Below are positions 17,972 through 26,410 of a DNA stretch of 64,000 nt, piece after piece; positions within the stretch are counted from its first letter, which is position 1, and every line of letters starts with the position of its first letter. A program made the translations under genes and the position numbers. The stretch lies in NCBI GenBank assembly GCA_937895705.1, contig CALBKM010000043.1, forward strand, positions 82,707-146,706, given 5' to 3'. This DNA comes from an uncultured Clostridia bacterium (GTDB lineage: Bacteria > Bacillota > Clostridia > Lachnospirales > Lachnospiraceae). Below the pieces are notes generated by a model. The model searched no databases and was not told the DNA's origin. It saw only the letters and a list, made by a program, of their open reading frames with translations.

Positions 17972-19405
17972 TTACACCAACTCCCAAACAACGCCTTCTC
18001 TTGTATCCTTAATGGCAACGCCCTTTGTCAAAAGTTCGTCACGAATCGCGTCCGCCTTTGCAAAGTCCTTCGCCTTCTTTGCTTCCTTACGCTCCTCAAT
18101 CTTTGCCAAAACAAAGGCAGTCAGCTCATCGTCCGCACCGTTTGCAGCGTTGTCGCCGGCATCGTTTGCTGCTACACCGGCGGTCAAGTCAAGACCGAGT
18201 ACATAGTCCATTTCCTCTACCAATGCAAACTTCGTCGCACCGCTCATCTCATCCTTTAACACATCATATACTACGGTCAATGCACTGGAGGTATTGATAT
18301 CGTTTGCCAATGCCTCTAAGAACTTTTCACGATATGCCGCCTTCTTTGCCTCATCCACAGCACCGCTCTTATCCAGTCCCGAAATACGCTTTACAAGCTT
18401 CTGATACGCCGTAGCCACCTGGTCCAGTACCTCGTAAGAAAACTCCAACGGCTTACGGTAATGGGACTGCAGACAGAACATACGGTAAACCAGCGGATTG
18501 TAGCCCTTCTGCTCCAAAAGAGAAACGGTTAAGAAATCTCCCTTGGACTTACTCATCTTACCGGAACGGTCGTTCAAATGATGTACATGGAACCAGTAGT
18601 TACACCACTTATGACCGAGATATGCCTCGCTCTGTGCGATTTCGTTGGTATGATGCGGAAAAATATTGTCCACGCCGCCACAGTGAATGTCCATATCTTC
18701 GCCCAGATGCTTAATGGAAATACCGGAGCACTCGATATGCCAGCCCGGATAACCTACGCCCCACGGGCTATCCCACTTAAGTTCCTGATCGTCAAACTTG
18801 GACTTGGTAAACCAAAGTACGAAGTCGCTCTTATTCTTCTTATTCTCGTCCTGTTCTACATCATCACGTACACCTACCAAAAGCTCCTTCTCGTTCTGGC
18901 TGGAAAATACATAGTAATCGTCAAGCTTTGCGGTATCAAAATAAATATTGCCGCCCGCTTCGTACGCATAGCCCTTCTCAAGCAAAACCTCTACCATGTG
19001 AATGAACTCACCGATACAATTGGTTGCCGGCTCCACCACATCCGGGGTCTTGATATTTAACTTACTGCAATCGGAGAAAAAAGCATCGGTATAGAACTTT
19101 GCAATCTCCATCACCGTCTTATTCTCGCGCTTTGCACCCTTCAACATCTTATCCTCACCGGTATCCGCGTCACTGGAAAGATGTCCCACATCGGTAATAT
19201 TCATGACACGCTTTACGTCATAACCGCCGAACCGGAGAGACTTCTCCAACACATCCTCCATAATGTAACTGCGCAGGTTTCCGATGTGTGCGAAATGATA
19301 CACCGTCGGTCCGCAGGTATACATCTTTACTTTGCCGTCCGCATTCGGAATAAACGGCTCTACTTTTCTTGTTAAGGTGTTAAATAACTGAAACTTGTTT
19401 TCCAT
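17972..19405 (-). CDS. cysS: Cysteinyl-tRNA synthetase
   Basis: 477 residues, complete. HIGN at 40-43 and KMSKS at 283-287 form the class I active site; C31, C226, H251 and E255 fit the zinc site that selects cysteine. The C-terminal part has the DALR-type anticodon region and a short basic tail. AGGAG lies 6 bp before the ATG. It is the second gene behind a T-box leader whose specifier reads UGC (Cys), so synthesis should rise when tRNA-Cys is uncharged. Upstream cysE is 187 bp away; that gap is purine-rich on the coding strand and holds only a weak hairpin at 19531-19553. Confidence 0.97.
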   Translation of the reverse strand: MENKFQLFNTLTRKVEPFIPNADGKVKMYTCGPTVYHFAHIGNLRSYIMEDVLEKSLRFGGYDVKRVMNITDVGHLSSDADTGEDKMLKGAKRENKTVMEIAKFYTDAFFSDCSKLNIKTPDVVEPATNCIGEFIHMVEVLLEKGYAYEAGGNIYFDTAKLDDYYVFSSQNEKELLVGVRDDVEQDENKKNKSDFVLWFTKSKFDDQELKWDSPWGVGYPGWHIECSGISIKHLGEDMDIHCGGVDNIFPHHTNEIAQSEAYLGHKWCNYWFHVHHLNDRSGKMSKSKGDFLTVSLLEQKGYNPLVYRMFCLQSHYRKPLEFSYEVLDQVATAYQKLVKRISGLDKSGAVDEAKKAAYREKFLEALANDINTSSALTVVYDVLKDEMSGATKFALVEEMDYVLGLDLTAGVAANDAGDNAANGADDELTAFVLAKIEERKEAKKAKDFAKADAIRDELLTKGVAIKDTREGVVWELV

Positions 19406-19592
19406 AATTGACTCCTTTTCTTGCTGTTAAGCTTTTATTTCTCTTTGTTTTCTTGTTCTGATTATCCTTTGTTTCCCTACTTATTGCTCTGTTGCATTTG
19501 TTTGAATTTGTCATTTTTGGTATTACTTTTAGGAGTTTCTGTTTTCTACTCCTTGTTAACTTTTCTCGTTTTTCAGACTTTTGCTACATTCC

Positions 19593-20249
19593 CTATTTCT
19601 TCTCAACCGCAGCAGACAAGGCATCTACGCGCTCTTTGAGCTTGGTATTCTCTTGCTGTAGTCTGTCGATTTCCATCATCACCGGGTTCGGCAAATGCAC
19701 CTGATCCAAATCCTCTCTCGGAATCCGCACATTGTCTCTCTTTACCACGATACCCGGAACACCTACTACCGTAGAATTCGGCGGCACTTCCTTTAACACC
19801 ACGGAGCCCGCTCCGATTTTGGAATTCTCTCCTACGGTAAAGGAACCCAGCACCTTCGCTCCGGCACTGATCATCACATTGTCTCCGATGGTAGGATGAC
19901 GTTTTCCCTGCTCTTTACCGGTACCGCCCAGGGTCACGCCCTGATACAGCGTCACATTGTCGCCGATAATCGCTGTCTCACCGATGACCACCCCGTGACC
20001 GTGATCAATAAACAATCCTTTCCCGATGGTAGCGCCCGGATGAATCTCGATTCCGGTTTTCCTTGCCGTCCGCTGGGAATACCAACGGGCCAGAAAATAG
20101 TACTTTTTCAAATATAACTTATGGGCCAGACGATGCCGTAAAATCGCCCGGAAACTTGGATACAAAAACACCTCCCAGGAAGACTTAATCGCGGCATCCC
20201 GCTCTTTTATCACTTGCATTTCTTCCTTGACATATTGTATAAAGCCCAT
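19593..20249 (-). CDS. cysE: Serine O-acetyltransferase
   Basis: 218 residues. An N-terminal helical domain is followed by the left-handed beta-helix with GIEIHPGATIGKG, FIDHGHGVVIGE, LYQGVTLGGTG and KRHPTIGDNV, the catalytic His/Asp signature of CysE. It makes O-acetylserine from serine and acetyl-CoA, the first step of cysteine synthesis. The C-terminal 25 residues are a short coiled coil (LQQENTKLKERV), not the usual feedback-inhibition tail, so product inhibition may differ. AGGAGG precedes the ATG. First gene behind the Cys T-box. Confidence 0.95.
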   Translation of the reverse strand: MGFIQYVKEEMQVIKERDAAIKSSWEVFLYPSFRAILRHRLAHKLYLKKYYFLARWYSQRTARKTGIEIHPGATIGKGLFIDHGHGVVIGETAIIGDNVTLYQGVTLGGTGKEQGKRHPTIGDNVMISAGAKVLGSFTVGENSKIGAGSVVLKEVPPNSTVVGVPGIVVKRDNVRIPREDLDQVHLPNPVMMEIDRLQQENTKLKERVDALSAAVEKK

Positions 20250-20308
20250 AGGGGACCTCCTTTCAGGGTCGGATTCGCATGCTCACTTTGCTTACGCGAA
20301 AAAAGAAA

Positions 20309-20332
20309 GCACCTCATCCTAGGATGAGGTGC
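20309..20332 (-). terminator. T-box attenuator terminator
   Basis: A perfect 24-nt palindrome built on GCACCTCATCC / GGATGAGGTGC, followed on the minus strand by TTTCTTTTTT. It is the off-state hairpin of the T-box switch. Confidence 0.92.
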
Positions 20333-20556
20333 AATATACACGGTTCCACTCAACTTTTACAAGAGTCGCCAACGCGTCTCTCGATCTCTGTGCATGATAA
20401 CGACTGCCGCCGTACAAGGCTACCCGCTGACGCGCTCACCCGTCCGCTCCGAAATGCACTTCGCCAAGACCTCCTGCCGGAACTGCTTTCAGCCGGTGAC
20501 AGTTCCTCTCTGTTGCGCTCTTTCTCGGTTACTCTTTTCTTCTCTGCGTTTCTCTA
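20309..20556 (-). ncRNA. T-box riboswitch (tRNA-Cys sensing) leader of cysE-cysS
   Basis: About 250 nt between a strong promoter and cysE. The T-box sequence GAGTGGAACCGTG lies at 20339-20355 (minus strand) and is followed by a strong intrinsic terminator. The bulge reads TGGA; the variable A pairs with a U discriminator base, which is what tRNA-Cys carries. A TGC (Cys) triplet followed by A at 20456-20458 is the best specifier codon in the stem I region. Uncharged tRNA-Cys should stabilise the antiterminator and switch the operon on. Specifier placement is by eye. Confidence 0.9.
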
Positions 20557-20562
20557 CTCCTC

Positions 20563-20592
20563 ATTATATGCAGAGGGAACGGGATTTGTCAA
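20563..20592 (-). promoter_or_regulatory. Promoter of the cysE operon
   Basis: TTGACA (20587-20592) and TATAAT (20563-20568), both perfect, with an 18-bp spacer on the minus strand. Transcription should start near 20556, right at the T-box leader. Confidence 0.88.
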
Positions 20593-20606
20593 GGAAAATA
20601 CAAAAA

Positions 20607-21656
20607 TTATGCTTCCTCCGCTACCTTTACTACCGCACGGTACGCTTCCTTCTCTTCCCAATTGTCGCCGAACAGAAGCGGATAGCTTCTCTCCTTACGG
20701 AATCCGGTGAGCCAGCTCACATCGTCCTTCATGCCCCAGAAGGTAACACTGGTCAGGTTCGCGGTTCCTGTCTTCTTGGCATCTACGTAGAGCGTAAACA
20801 ACTTCTTGTAGGCATCTGCCAGACTCTTGAAGCCCTCCGCGGACGGGTCCGCCATGTGAATATCAAGCTCCGTAACGTGAATCTCAAGACCGGTAGCACC
20901 GAAGTCGCGTACGGTCTTTTCATACTCTCCGAATTCATTTGCAACGTGGTCCATGGTCAAATGGGTCTGCATACCGATACCGTCGATTAACTTCTCCTCC
21001 ATTAACGGCTTAACAATCTTCTCTAAAATAAAATTACGCTTAAACGGATTGAAGGTATTGTAATCGTTGTAGAACAACTTCACTTCCGGCGCCGCATACT
21101 TTCTGGCGAAACGGAACGCATTGATTACAAAATCCGTTCCAAGGGTCTGATACCAGCCGGAACGCTGTCTCCAACCCAATTCGTTCTCCTCCTCGACTGC
21201 CTCGTTTACCACGTCCCAGGCATAAATCACACCCGGATACTCGGTCTGAACAAAGGTCAGCACATTTTTAATAAACCATTCCAGTCTGGCCAGCATGGTC
21301 TCACGGGACGCCCACGGTGCTTCAAAATCATCCTCGAAGTTCTCCTTAAAGAACCAAATCGGAGTCTGATTGTGCCAACCGAGGGTATGACCGCGCAAAG
21401 CGATGCCGTTGTCTCTTGCAAAATCCAGATACGGTCTCGCACTGTCATAATTCATGACCGGCTGTAAATGATACTTTTCCGGGTCCGATAAAGTCGTCTC
21501 TCTGTCCAACATGTACATCGGTTTCATATCGTTCTCCGCCGTCATACTGCTATAATGCTTCTTAAGCTCCCCTGTTGCCTTGTCGGACCTGATATCAAAC
21601 CCGGACACCGAGGTACCGATCTTAAAATACTTCTCATATGCGTTCTTTAAACTCAT
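20607..21656 (-). CDS. GH10 endo-1,4-beta-xylanase, cytosolic type
   Basis: 349 residues from ATG 21656 (AGGAGGG 7 bp upstream); the open extension to 21779 lacks a ribosome binding site. It is a full TIM-barrel GH10: GHTLGWHNQTP, acid/base Glu152 in WDVVNEA, the YNDYN motif, nucleophile Glu263 in HVTELDIH and the C-terminal TFWGM-x-D-x-x-SW loop. No signal peptide is present, in contrast to the two secreted GH10 genes at 61-64 kb, so it should act on imported xylo-oligosaccharides. The neighbouring genes are unrelated to xylan. Confidence 0.95.
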   Translation of the reverse strand: MSLKNAYEKYFKIGTSVSGFDIRSDKATGELKKHYSSMTAENDMKPMYMLDRETTLSDPEKYHLQPVMNYDSARPYLDFARDNGIALRGHTLGWHNQTPIWFFKENFEDDFEAPWASRETMLARLEWFIKNVLTFVQTEYPGVIYAWDVVNEAVEEENELGWRQRSGWYQTLGTDFVINAFRFARKYAAPEVKLFYNDYNTFNPFKRNFILEKIVKPLMEEKLIDGIGMQTHLTMDHVANEFGEYEKTVRDFGATGLEIHVTELDIHMADPSAEGFKSLADAYKKLFTLYVDAKKTGTANLTSVTFWGMKDDVSWLTGFRKERSYPLLFGDNWEEKEAYRAVVKVAEEA

Positions 21657-21781
21657 ACATTTACCCTCCTTCTCTTTCCATCGGACAAAACAGCACTGTT
21701 TTATATTTTCAGCAATCAAATTCTGAAACAATTCCGTTTCGTAAAGCTGTTCTCTAAAAACATTGCTTTGTCTTTGCAAAA

Positions 21782-21810
21782 ATTATAACATATTTTTCCG
21801 TAAATATCCA
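21782..21810 (-). promoter_or_regulatory. Candidate promoter of the cytosolic xylanase
   Basis: Minus strand TGGATA (21805-21810), 17 bp, TATAAT (21782-21787), about 125 bp upstream of the start codon. The surrounding 21780-21860 stretch is very A/T-rich. No cre-like palindrome was seen here. Confidence 0.5.
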
Positions 21811-21863
21811 TATAAAAAGTATTTTTCTATATAAAAAAACGAATCTATTTCTTGTCTTTCCCC

Positions 21864-21892
21864 TTCTCATTTTTCTCTTTTCTGCATATACT
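21864..21892 (+). promoter_or_regulatory. Candidate promoter of the plus-strand gene group
   Basis: TTCTCA (21864-21869), 17-bp spacer, TATACT (21887-21892), 58 bp before the ATG at 21950. It would be divergent from the xylanase promoter. Confidence 0.45.
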
Positions 21893-21949
21893 GTTGCAAA
21901 TATGTTTCCGCATACCACCGGAAACCCCGCTGTTTCGAAAGGAGACGTT

Positions 21950-22795
21950 ATGAATCAGGATTCTTCTTTCCCACCGATGCTGCCTCCTTCTACGGAACTG
22001 GGCGCGCTTTTATTTGCGGTTCTTCCCTGTCTGCAGGAAACCTACCGACCCTTGGCTTCCTTCGCCTATCACATGACCGAACTGACAAGACTGAAAAGCA
22101 TTCCTTCCGTTCCGCCTCTCACCGGGTTATCCGGTATTGATGCACTCATTACGGACAAGGACATTATGTTACGTTCTCTTTCTTTTTACGGAAGAATGTT
22201 CCGCATGCCGCTTCTTTCTACCATCGCCACCCTGCTTCAGGGGATGCAGTTCTACCGTACCTACAAGGACATATTGCCGAGACTTTTCTCTGGGTTGGGA
22301 GGTTCCGACGAAGATCTCTCCTCCGCTTTCGGCAGTATGGCGGGACTGCTCTCAGGTCTTGGCGGATTCGGGGGCGCTTCCGGTCCGGGAAACTCTTCCC
22401 CGGATTTGTTTTCCATGCTGGGAGGCCTTTCCCCTGATTTACTATCTTCTATGTTTTCGGGATTTTCAGGTAATTCCGCTCACTGTAACAATGACATGTC
22501 CTCCACCTCAACAGGATCTTCGGAAGAGGCCGGTGAATCGTCCCTTCCCACGGATTTTCCGACCTCTGCGGGCGCATCTGATGAATCCGCACAGCCTTCG
22601 GACAATACCTTTGACGAAGACCTCACACCTCACACTTCGGATGCCTCCCCGTCCGCGCCCGACACTCCGGAACCTTCTTTCCCGAATACCCGCCCCGATG
22701 TCTCCGCACCCGCCGATGATTTATACAACAGCCTGTATTCCTTCCTCACCCCGGAACAGCAAAAGATTTACGAACAGCTGATGCATACGGATTAG
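21950..22795 (+). CDS. Uncharacterised Gly/Ser-rich protein
   Basis: 281 residues from ATG 21950 (AAAGGAG well placed); an earlier in-frame ATG at 21902 has no ribosome binding site. The first 120 residues are a helical, moderately hydrophobic domain without clear membrane segments. The middle (about 110-180) is Gly/Ser-rich with repeats such as GLLSGLGG and SMLGGLSPD. The next 90 residues are acidic, Pro/Ser/Thr-rich and likely disordered, and a short C-terminal helix ends the protein. The design recalls small DNA- or membrane-associated regulators but I recognise no family. It is followed 47 bp later by a second small unknown gene. Confidence 0.7.
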   Translation: MNQDSSFPPMLPPSTELGALLFAVLPCLQETYRPLASFAYHMTELTRLKSIPSVPPLTGLSGIDALITDKDIMLRSLSFYGRMFRMPLLSTIATLLQGMQFYRTYKDILPRLFSGLGGSDEDLSSAFGSMAGLLSGLGGFGGASGPGNSSPDLFSMLGGLSPDLLSSMFSGFSGNSAHCNNDMSSTSTGSSEEAGESSLPTDFPTSAGASDESAQPSDNTFDEDLTPHTSDASPSAPDTPEPSFPNTRPDVSAPADDLYNSLYSFLTPEQQKIYEQLMHTD

Positions 22796-22842
22796 TCCCG
22801 ACACATAAACTGTAAGCAGACCATCTGTATAAAGGAGTTTCT

Positions 22843-23112
22843 ATGAGTCCGGAAACCTTAAAATCATTACCTGAATATCAAAAACTTTCCCCTGCAAAAC
22901 AGGCTCTGATTTGCGAAATCGTAAAGGATGCGGGAAATACCTCCGGAGACGCCATGCTGCCGATTCTATTAAAGGCCCAGTCCCGTATGAAAGCACAAAA
23001 CATCCAATTTACCCAGGAAGAAAGCGCCTTTTTAATGACTACACTCATGTCGAATTTGTCTCCTGCCGAAAAGGCGAAGTTTGAGATGTTAAAGAGATTT
23101 ATGAAAAAGTAA
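22843..23112 (+). CDS. Small helical protein, unknown
   Basis: 89 residues, AAGGAG upstream of the ATG. The sequence is wholly helical in character, basic at the C-terminus (KRFMKK), with two LSPA-x-K turns, one near residue 15 and one near residue 75. It shares the plus-strand unit with the unknown Gly/Ser-rich gene before it and the DedA gene after it (18 bp). The small size and co-transcription suggest a partner of the preceding protein. No function assigned. Confidence 0.7.
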   Translation: MSPETLKSLPEYQKLSPAKQALICEIVKDAGNTSGDAMLPILLKAQSRMKAQNIQFTQEESAFLMTTLMSNLSPAEKAKFEMLKRFMKK

Positions 23113-23130
23113 CGCCTCGAAAGGAACCCT

Positions 23131-23733
23131 ATGGAAACGCTTTTATCTTTGTTTGACCGCTACGGTATTTTTGCCATGATTCTCATTATCTTTTTGGAAT
23201 ATGCCTGCTTCCCGATTTCCAGCGAACTGGTTCTTCCTTTTTCCGGTGCGGTGGCCCGGGCAGAAGATGTCTCCTTCTTTCTGCTTCTTCCACTGTCGGT
23301 GCTGGCGGGACTTCTGGGAACCGGCATCTGCTATTTGACCGGACGTATCGGCGGAGAGGCGGTCCTTACAAAGATCACCAAACGTTTCCCGAAAACACAA
23401 ACAGCAATCGACGCCTCCCGCGCAAAATTCACAAAATACGGCGCAGGAGCCGTCTGCATCGGCAGAGTAATCCCTCTTTGCCGTACTTACATCGCTTTTG
23501 TTGCGGGGGCCGTGGGGCAATCTCCCTCTGTCTATTTTCCTTACTCCCTCCTTGGTATTACCATATGGAACAGCGCCCTGTTATCTCTCGGCTACTTCTT
23601 ACAAGATAACTGGGGCGCTGTGTCCGGATATTATGACCGGTATAAGCAATATTTTATTCCGGTACTTATGGGTATTGTTATCGTGCTCCTCTTACATAAA
23701 AGAGCGAAACACCGTGCCTCCCATGAAGTATGA
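23131..23733 (+). CDS. DedA-family membrane protein
   Basis: 200 residues with 4-5 hydrophobic segments. Family motifs: LEYACFPISSELVLPFSG at residues 22-39 (the conserved E-x-x-x-P-x-P-x-E-like region), and IGRVIPLCRTYIAFVAGA around 115-132, the conserved arginine motif F/I-GR-x-x-P-x-x-R. DedA proteins act as undecaprenyl-phosphate or phospholipid translocases (scramblases) in the cytoplasmic membrane. AAGGA precedes the ATG. It is the last gene of the plus-strand group and converges on the sigma gene at 23742. Confidence 0.92.
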   Translation: METLLSLFDRYGIFAMILIIFLEYACFPISSELVLPFSGAVARAEDVSFFLLLPLSVLAGLLGTGICYLTGRIGGEAVLTKITKRFPKTQTAIDASRAKFTKYGAGAVCIGRVIPLCRTYIAFVAGAVGQSPSVYFPYSLLGITIWNSALLSLGYFLQDNWGAVSGYYDRYKQYFIPVLMGIVIVLLLHKRAKHRASHEV

Positions 23734-23741
23734 TGCAGACC

Positions 23742-25388
23742 CTACTTTTCCCAATCCACATACATCAGGGTTAAAAACTCTCCCTCCGCACTATCCTTCG
23801 GAACATACAGCAAATTGTCCTTAAAGGCAAGGAGGGTGGTTACATATTCCATGGCATACAGTGCCTGTACAAACGGCAATTTTCTGACCTCCTTTAAATG
23901 CTTCGGCATTTTCTCTCCGTAAAGCTTTGCAAGCTCTGCCTTAAGCATTGCATATCCCGGCTGCAATTTCTCCGCAATCGTTGCAAACACCTCATCATAC
24001 AAACGATTCAACTGTTCTCCCGACATTACAACAAACTGCGGAATCGCCTTGTCTCCCTGTAACTTCACATATCCCTGTTCCACCAGCTTTGCCAAATCGC
24101 ACTTACGGTCTTCCCCAAGATAAGAAATGTCAAAGTCTTTGTTCACAAGCTCCACAAGCAGTTCGTTCTTCCGCTCACTCTCTGGTGTAAACTGATCCAT
24201 CAAATCCAGTATTTCCGAATATCCGAAATTGTAAAGTCCGAACCAGGAAAAACCACCGTCTCTTGCCGGACCGCAATACGCAAAGTCGCGGTTGTCCAAC
24301 GCCCACTCCTTAATCTTATCACTATCCTCCAAATAGCCTAACGGAAAATACTTTCCGCCGTCCGGGCGAATCGGCTTTTCCAATCTCAAATCACCGTCCT
24401 CATACTGATAATAATCACAAAAAACATAAATCAGTAACCATAACAGTTTTCCCATGGGCATATCACTTCCGTGAAATCCCACCGCCCGGATTTTATCCTC
24501 TGCTTCCAAAAGCCCCTTTACAATCACATCCGACACCTGCTCCCGGAGGCTACAATACACCTTGTAGCACTCCTGCTTTGCGGTCTCACTGTTAATGTAA
24601 AATGTCGTTGCATACCTTCCGTTTTCGAAAGTCATAAACTCGCGGTCCACCAGCCACTGCAAATCAAATTCCAAATAGGCCTTCGGAATTCCCAGAAGCT
24701 CCGTAAGCTCATCCAGACTCTTCGGTTCCTCATAGCATGCAATACAAAGATTCTGTCGTACCATACTGTCTTCCAACGGCCCGATATCCGCCTTCGGCGG
24801 CATCTCTCCGTTAATTGCCATGGAAAGCTTTCCCGGTCTGTATACATAGTTTTGTTCACTCTGATGTTTCATATCCTCTGCCATCTCCTTTTTCAACTTC
24901 TGTCTCGTATCATGCAGATGCCATTTCACGGCACTTTCACTGATTCCGAGTTTCTCTGCGATTTTCTTCTGAGGCAGTCCGTCAATGTAAAACGAAACCA
25001 AAATCTCCCGTTGCAAATAATTTAATCTGCTGACCTGTTTGCGAAGCTGTACGATCATTTGCTCTCGTTCTTCCCGCTCCGCCAGTTCTCCCGCAAAATC
25101 GGATTCGTCCCGCAAATCCTCCTCCAAAGGGCACATAACATAGTGGGTATTCTTCCGCAGACGGTGGCACCAGACATACCGGGCAATCTTCCAGACAAAA
25201 TGCTCTACCTGCTCGATTTGTTTCCCTTCCGCAATGGTTTTCTGTACGGCAGAAAAAATCTGCACCATCACTTCCTGAGTCAGTTCCTCCGCCCGGTCAC
25301 TGTCTCCGCACTTTTTGTACGCCCACTTCAAGATTTGTAACGAGTATTCCTTTGTAATTTCTTCAAACAATTGATTTTTCACTTGCAA
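23742..25388 (-). CDS. ECF-type sigma factor with a long C-terminal extension
   Basis: About 548 residues. GGAGG lies 6 bp upstream of an in-frame TTG at 25388; GTG at 25382 or 25415 are alternatives. Residues 1-175 are a sigma-70 family protein with region 2 (DSDRAEELTQEVMVQIFSA) and region 4 (LQREILVSFYIDGLPQKKIAEKLGISE). The following 370 residues include a winged-helix-like part (SLDELTELLGIPKAYLEFDL) and a larger domain I do not recognise. Such extensions in large ECF proteins usually bind a ligand or partner and control the sigma part. It lies 78 bp below a DUF4179-like gene and probably forms part of the same regulatory locus. Confidence 0.8.
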   Translation of the reverse strand: MQVKNQLFEEITKEYSLQILKWAYKKCGDSDRAEELTQEVMVQIFSAVQKTIAEGKQIEQVEHFVWKIARYVWCHRLRKNTHYVMCPLEEDLRDESDFAGELAEREEREQMIVQLRKQVSRLNYLQREILVSFYIDGLPQKKIAEKLGISESAVKWHLHDTRQKLKKEMAEDMKHQSEQNYVYRPGKLSMAINGEMPPKADIGPLEDSMVRQNLCIACYEEPKSLDELTELLGIPKAYLEFDLQWLVDREFMTFENGRYATTFYINSETAKQECYKVYCSLREQVSDVIVKGLLEAEDKIRAVGFHGSDMPMGKLLWLLIYVFCDYYQYEDGDLRLEKPIRPDGGKYFPLGYLEDSDKIKEWALDNRDFAYCGPARDGGFSWFGLYNFGYSEILDLMDQFTPESERKNELLVELVNKDFDISYLGEDRKCDLAKLVEQGYVKLQGDKAIPQFVVMSGEQLNRLYDEVFATIAEKLQPGYAMLKAELAKLYGEKMPKHLKEVRKLPFVQALYAMEYVTTLLAFKDNLLYVPKDSAEGEFLTLMYVDWEK

Positions 25389-25421
25389 GTCCTGCCTCCG
25401 TAATTCCTTTTTCACAGCTGT

Positions 25422-25436
25422 TCACTTAATAAGTGA
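25422..25436. promoter_or_regulatory. 15-bp palindrome upstream of the extended sigma gene
   Basis: TCACTTATTAAGTGA is a perfect palindrome around a central T, 34 bp before the start codon. It has no T-run, so it is more like an operator than a terminator. Confidence 0.35.
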
Positions 25437-25465
25437 CAGGAGTTTGGCAAAGGTTAGGAAAAATT

Positions 25466-26410
25466 TTATTTTAAATATTCCACACCATCAATTATAACAC
25501 CTTTATACTCCTTAAGGTCAATCAATTTTCCGAAGAACAGGGTGGAATGTGTCACCTCGTCCTCAGACACACTTAACAGCATTCCGGAACGACCGAGTAC
25601 TTCCGAACCTCCGGCATCTTTTAATAATCTCACGGAATCAGGAGTCGTTTTCAATACTTCACCCGTCTCGTCAATTATTTGAAATTGTGACAGCAGAATC
25701 GTTTTCCCTGCAGCACTCTTCAGTTTTACAGAATCTGTATTTTCCGCAAAACTCACCTTCGCAATAAAATCATACCCGAGGGAATTTCCTTCCGGAATCA
25801 AATTTTCATCCAGAGGCTTTGTTACACCGGCTTTCCATTCCTCCTCCGTGAACAAATCCATACTGTAGAAAATCATCTCATACTCACAGGAACAATCCAT
25901 ATCCCAAAGATCAATGGTCTGATAGTACCTTATGGTATCCGTCTTAATCTGCTCCTCCCATTCCGCCATTGACCCGCTGCCGGTAAAAAACATCGCCTCT
26001 CCCGTATCCGTACGGCGCAACACAAAATTCGGTTTGTAATTGATATAATTGCGGCCCTGCTCCGTGAGGGCATCCAGTGTAATAATCGCCATAGCGGTAT
26101 AGCCGTCCGACAGTACCGCATCCAGCGTTATTCTTACATGTTCGTTTTCCATTACCTGATTTTCCACGGCTCCGCTTTCTTCCAACAAATCGGTATTCCC
26201 GAGATAAAGCTCCCCGCTTTCCCTGTTTTTTAACTGACTTCGTGCCACAGCACCTACCGGTACTGCGGTAATTGCCGCAATCAACACCGCCGCCAGCGCA
26301 ACTTTTAAACCTCTGCCTGAAATTGTCTTCGGCTTTACAAACTCCTCCGACTGCATAATATATTCTTCCTTTGTTCCGTTCATTGCTTTAAAGATGTTGT
26401 ATTCTTTCAT
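25466..26410 (-). CDS. Membrane-bound DUF4179-like putative anti-sigma factor
   Basis: 314 residues. A cytosolic N-terminus of about 35 residues precedes a single membrane segment (motif VALAAVLIAAITAVPVGAVA). The outer domain of about 250 residues is beta-rich with the DUF4179-type features: EHVRITLDAVLSDGYT near the start and a charged C-terminal strand set. It overlaps the upstream ECF sigma gene by 4 bp (ATGA), the usual arrangement of a sigma factor and its anti-sigma factor. It should hold the sigma factor at the membrane until an envelope signal arrives. The anti-sigma role is inferred from context. Confidence 0.8.
   Translation of the reverse strand: MKEYNIFKAMNGTKEEYIMQSEEFVKPKTISGRGLKVALAAVLIAAITAVPVGAVARSQLKNRESGELYLGNTDLLEESGAVENQVMENEHVRITLDAVLSDGYTAMAIITLDALTEQGRNYINYKPNFVLRRTDTGEAMFFTGSGSMAEWEEQIKTDTIRYYQTIDLWDMDCSCEYEMIFYSMDLFTEEEWKAGVTKPLDENLIPEGNSLGYDFIAKVSFAENTDSVKLKSAAGKTILLSQFQIIDETGEVLKTTPDSVRLLKDAGGSEVLGRSGMLLSVSEDEVTHSTLFFGKLIDLKEYKGVIIDGVEYLK

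Noticed and set aside
25422..25436. Intrinsic terminator between the DUF4179-like gene and the extended sigma gene
   Set aside because: The stem is A/T-rich, has a one-base centre and no T-run on either strand; an operator fits better.
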